Source: JBHHYR01 sp046757585
GTDB taxonomy: Bacteria; Desulfobacterota; Binatia; HRBIN30
Assembly: GCA_046757585.1 (NCBI GenBank)
Contig: JBHHYR010000213.1
Location: forward strand, 1-6,865
DNA length: 6,865 bases
Direction: 5' to 3'
Part shown: positions 5,801 to 6,865 of the stretch, in pieces
Layout: each line of letters opens with the position of its first letter
Numbering within the stretch: position 1 is the stretch's first letter
The notes under the pieces: model-generated
What the model was told of the DNA's origin: nothing
Seen by the model: the letters and a program-made list of their open reading frames with translations, nothing else
Database searches by the model: none
Translations under genes and position numbers: made by a program

Positions 5801-6865
5801 GTGCTCGCTACTGTTTTATCCAGTGCCGTTCACGGCATCGACGCGCTGCTCGTTGAGGTGGAGGTCGACATCGCATCTGGGCTGCCACAAATGGCGGTGG
5901 TTGGGCTGCCCGAAGGGGCGGTTAAGGAGAGTAAGGACCGGGTCCGCTCGGCATTGAAAAATTCGGGATACGAGTTTCCGCAGCGCAAGATCACCATCAA
6001 TCTCGCCCCGGCGGACATTAGGAAAGAAGGATCCGCCTACGACCTGCCGATCGGGCTCGGGATCCTTGCGGCCAGCGGCCTGTTGCCGCGGCAGCGGCTG
6101 CGCGAGTACTCGATCTTGGGTGAGTTGTCCTTGGACGGGCGGGTCAAGCCCGTACGCGGCGCACTCCCGATCGCGGCGACAGCCAGTGAGAAAGGGCTGC
6201 GCGGCATCTTGCTCCCGCCGGAGAACGCGCGCGAAGCTGCCGTGGTGGATGGCGTTAGAATCATCCCCGTGAACACACTGGCGGAAGCCTTCGAATTTCT
6301 GCGGGGGGAACGAGCATTAGAACCGGTCTACACCGACCTGCAGAGCATCTTCGCCCACCAGGCGCGCTACGAACTTGATTTTAGCGAGGTCCGGGGTCAG
6401 GAGCACGTCAAACGGGCGCTCGAGGTGGCCGCGGGTGGCGGCCACAACGTCATCATGGTCGGACCACCCGGCTCCGGCAAAACAATGTTGGCAAAGCGTC
6501 TTCCGACGGTCCTCCCCGCATTGACCTTGGCCGAAGCCATTGAAACCACGCGCGTCCACAGCGTCATGGGGCTGATGGACGGGCGCGCGCTGGTGGCGAC
6601 ACGGCCGTTTCGCTCGCCGCACCACACGATCAGCGACGCCGGGCTCATCGGTGGCGGCACGATCCCGAAGCCGGGCGAAGTCAGTCTGGCACATCACGGC
6701 GTCCTCTTCCTCGACGAGCTACCCGAGTTCCGCAAGAACGTCCTCGAAGTGTTGCGCCAACCCCTGGAGGAAATGCGCATTACTATTTCGCGTGCCGTCG
6801 GCTCGATTACGTACCCGGCAAACGTCATGCTCGTCGCCGCGATGAACCCGTGCCCCTGCGGCTTC
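5801..6865 (+). CDS. comM: ComM/YifB family Mg-chelatase-like AAA+ protein, N-terminal part (cut by window edge)
   Basis: Hexameric AAA+ branch-migration helicase of natural transformation that extends heteroduplex after RecA-mediated invasion; widespread also in non-competent bacteria as YifB. 355 codons are open to the window end; the family is about 500-510 residues, so about 150 are missing. Seen: the typical start MLATVLSSAVHGIDALLV..., then DIASGLPQMAVVGLP and VKESKDRVRSALKNSG in the Lon/S5-like ChlI domain (about 18-140); FSEVRGQEHVKRALEVAA (194-211); Walker A GPPGSGKT (221-228); RPFRSPHHTISDAGLIGGG (about 268-286); Walker B LFLDE (302-306); and the Cys motif MNPCPCGF at the end (C351, C353). 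The start is GTG 5801, chosen because it yields the family N-terminus. AAAAGG (5784-5789) lies 11 nt upstream, a loose SD. No frameshift is seen. Confidence 0.96.
   Translation, partial: MLATVLSSAVHGIDALLVEVEVDIASGLPQMAVVGLPEGAVKESKDRVRSALKNSGYEFPQRKITINLAPADIRKEGSAYDLPIGLGILAASGLLPRQRLREYSILGELSLDGRVKPVRGALPIAATASEKGLRGILLPPENAREAAVVDGVRIIPVNTLAEAFEFLRGERALEPVYTDLQSIFAHQARYELDFSEVRGQEHVKRALEVAAGGGHNVIMVGPPGSGKTMLAKRLPTVLPALTLAEAIETTRVHSVMGLMDGRALVATRPFRSPHHTISDAGLIGGGTIPKPGEVSLAHHGVLFLDELPEFRKNVLEVLRQPLEEMRITISRAVGSITYPANVMLVAAMNPCPCGF

Noticed and set aside
5724..5957. 77-residue plus-strand open frame starting MISTLGHPACF
   Set aside because: It overlaps the clear ComM N-terminus in another frame and has no family resemblance.

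Overview
This is a GC-rich bacterial chromosomal segment carrying five conserved housekeeping genes. Four are on the minus strand and one is on the plus strand. In minus-strand order they are dprA (DNA processing, natural transformation), topA (DNA topoisomerase I), trmFO (folate/FAD-dependent tRNA m5U54 methyltransferase) and the first third of ilvE (branched-chain aminotransferase, cut by the window start). The plus-strand gene is comM/yifB (competence-related AAA+ protein), cut by the window end. No rRNA, tRNA, CRISPR array, transposase or phage gene is visible.

Layout: 1-474 holds the 5' part of ilvE (minus). 475-808 is non-coding and contains a compact palindromic REP/BIME-like element (541-626). 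809-2188 is trmFO, 2236-4539 topA and 4543-5667 dprA, a tightly packed minus-strand run that is probably one operon. 5668-5800 is a divergent, comparatively AT-rich regulatory region. 5801-6865 is the 5' part of comM.

The dprA-topA-trmFO order is a known bacterial gene neighbourhood (in Bacillus it continues into xerC and hslVU/codY). Here it ends at trmFO, in the gap that carries the palindromic element. dprA and comM both act in processing incoming DNA (DprA loads RecA on single-stranded DNA, ComM promotes branch migration), and they share one 133-bp divergent intergenic region. That region contains a near-perfect 16-bp palindrome, so joint control is plausible.

Organism: the presence of TrmFO, the high GC and the repeat type (CCCCCTTTnnnAAAGGGGG and CCTCCTTTnnnAAAGGAGG hairpins) would fit an uncultured deltaproteobacterium-like lineage or a related GC-rich Gram-negative phylum. 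This is a guess and not a taxonomic assignment.

I see no clearly new system. The most worthwhile observations are the dprA/comM operator candidate and the way the palindromic element supplies a second Shine-Dalgarno/ATG in frame with ilvE.
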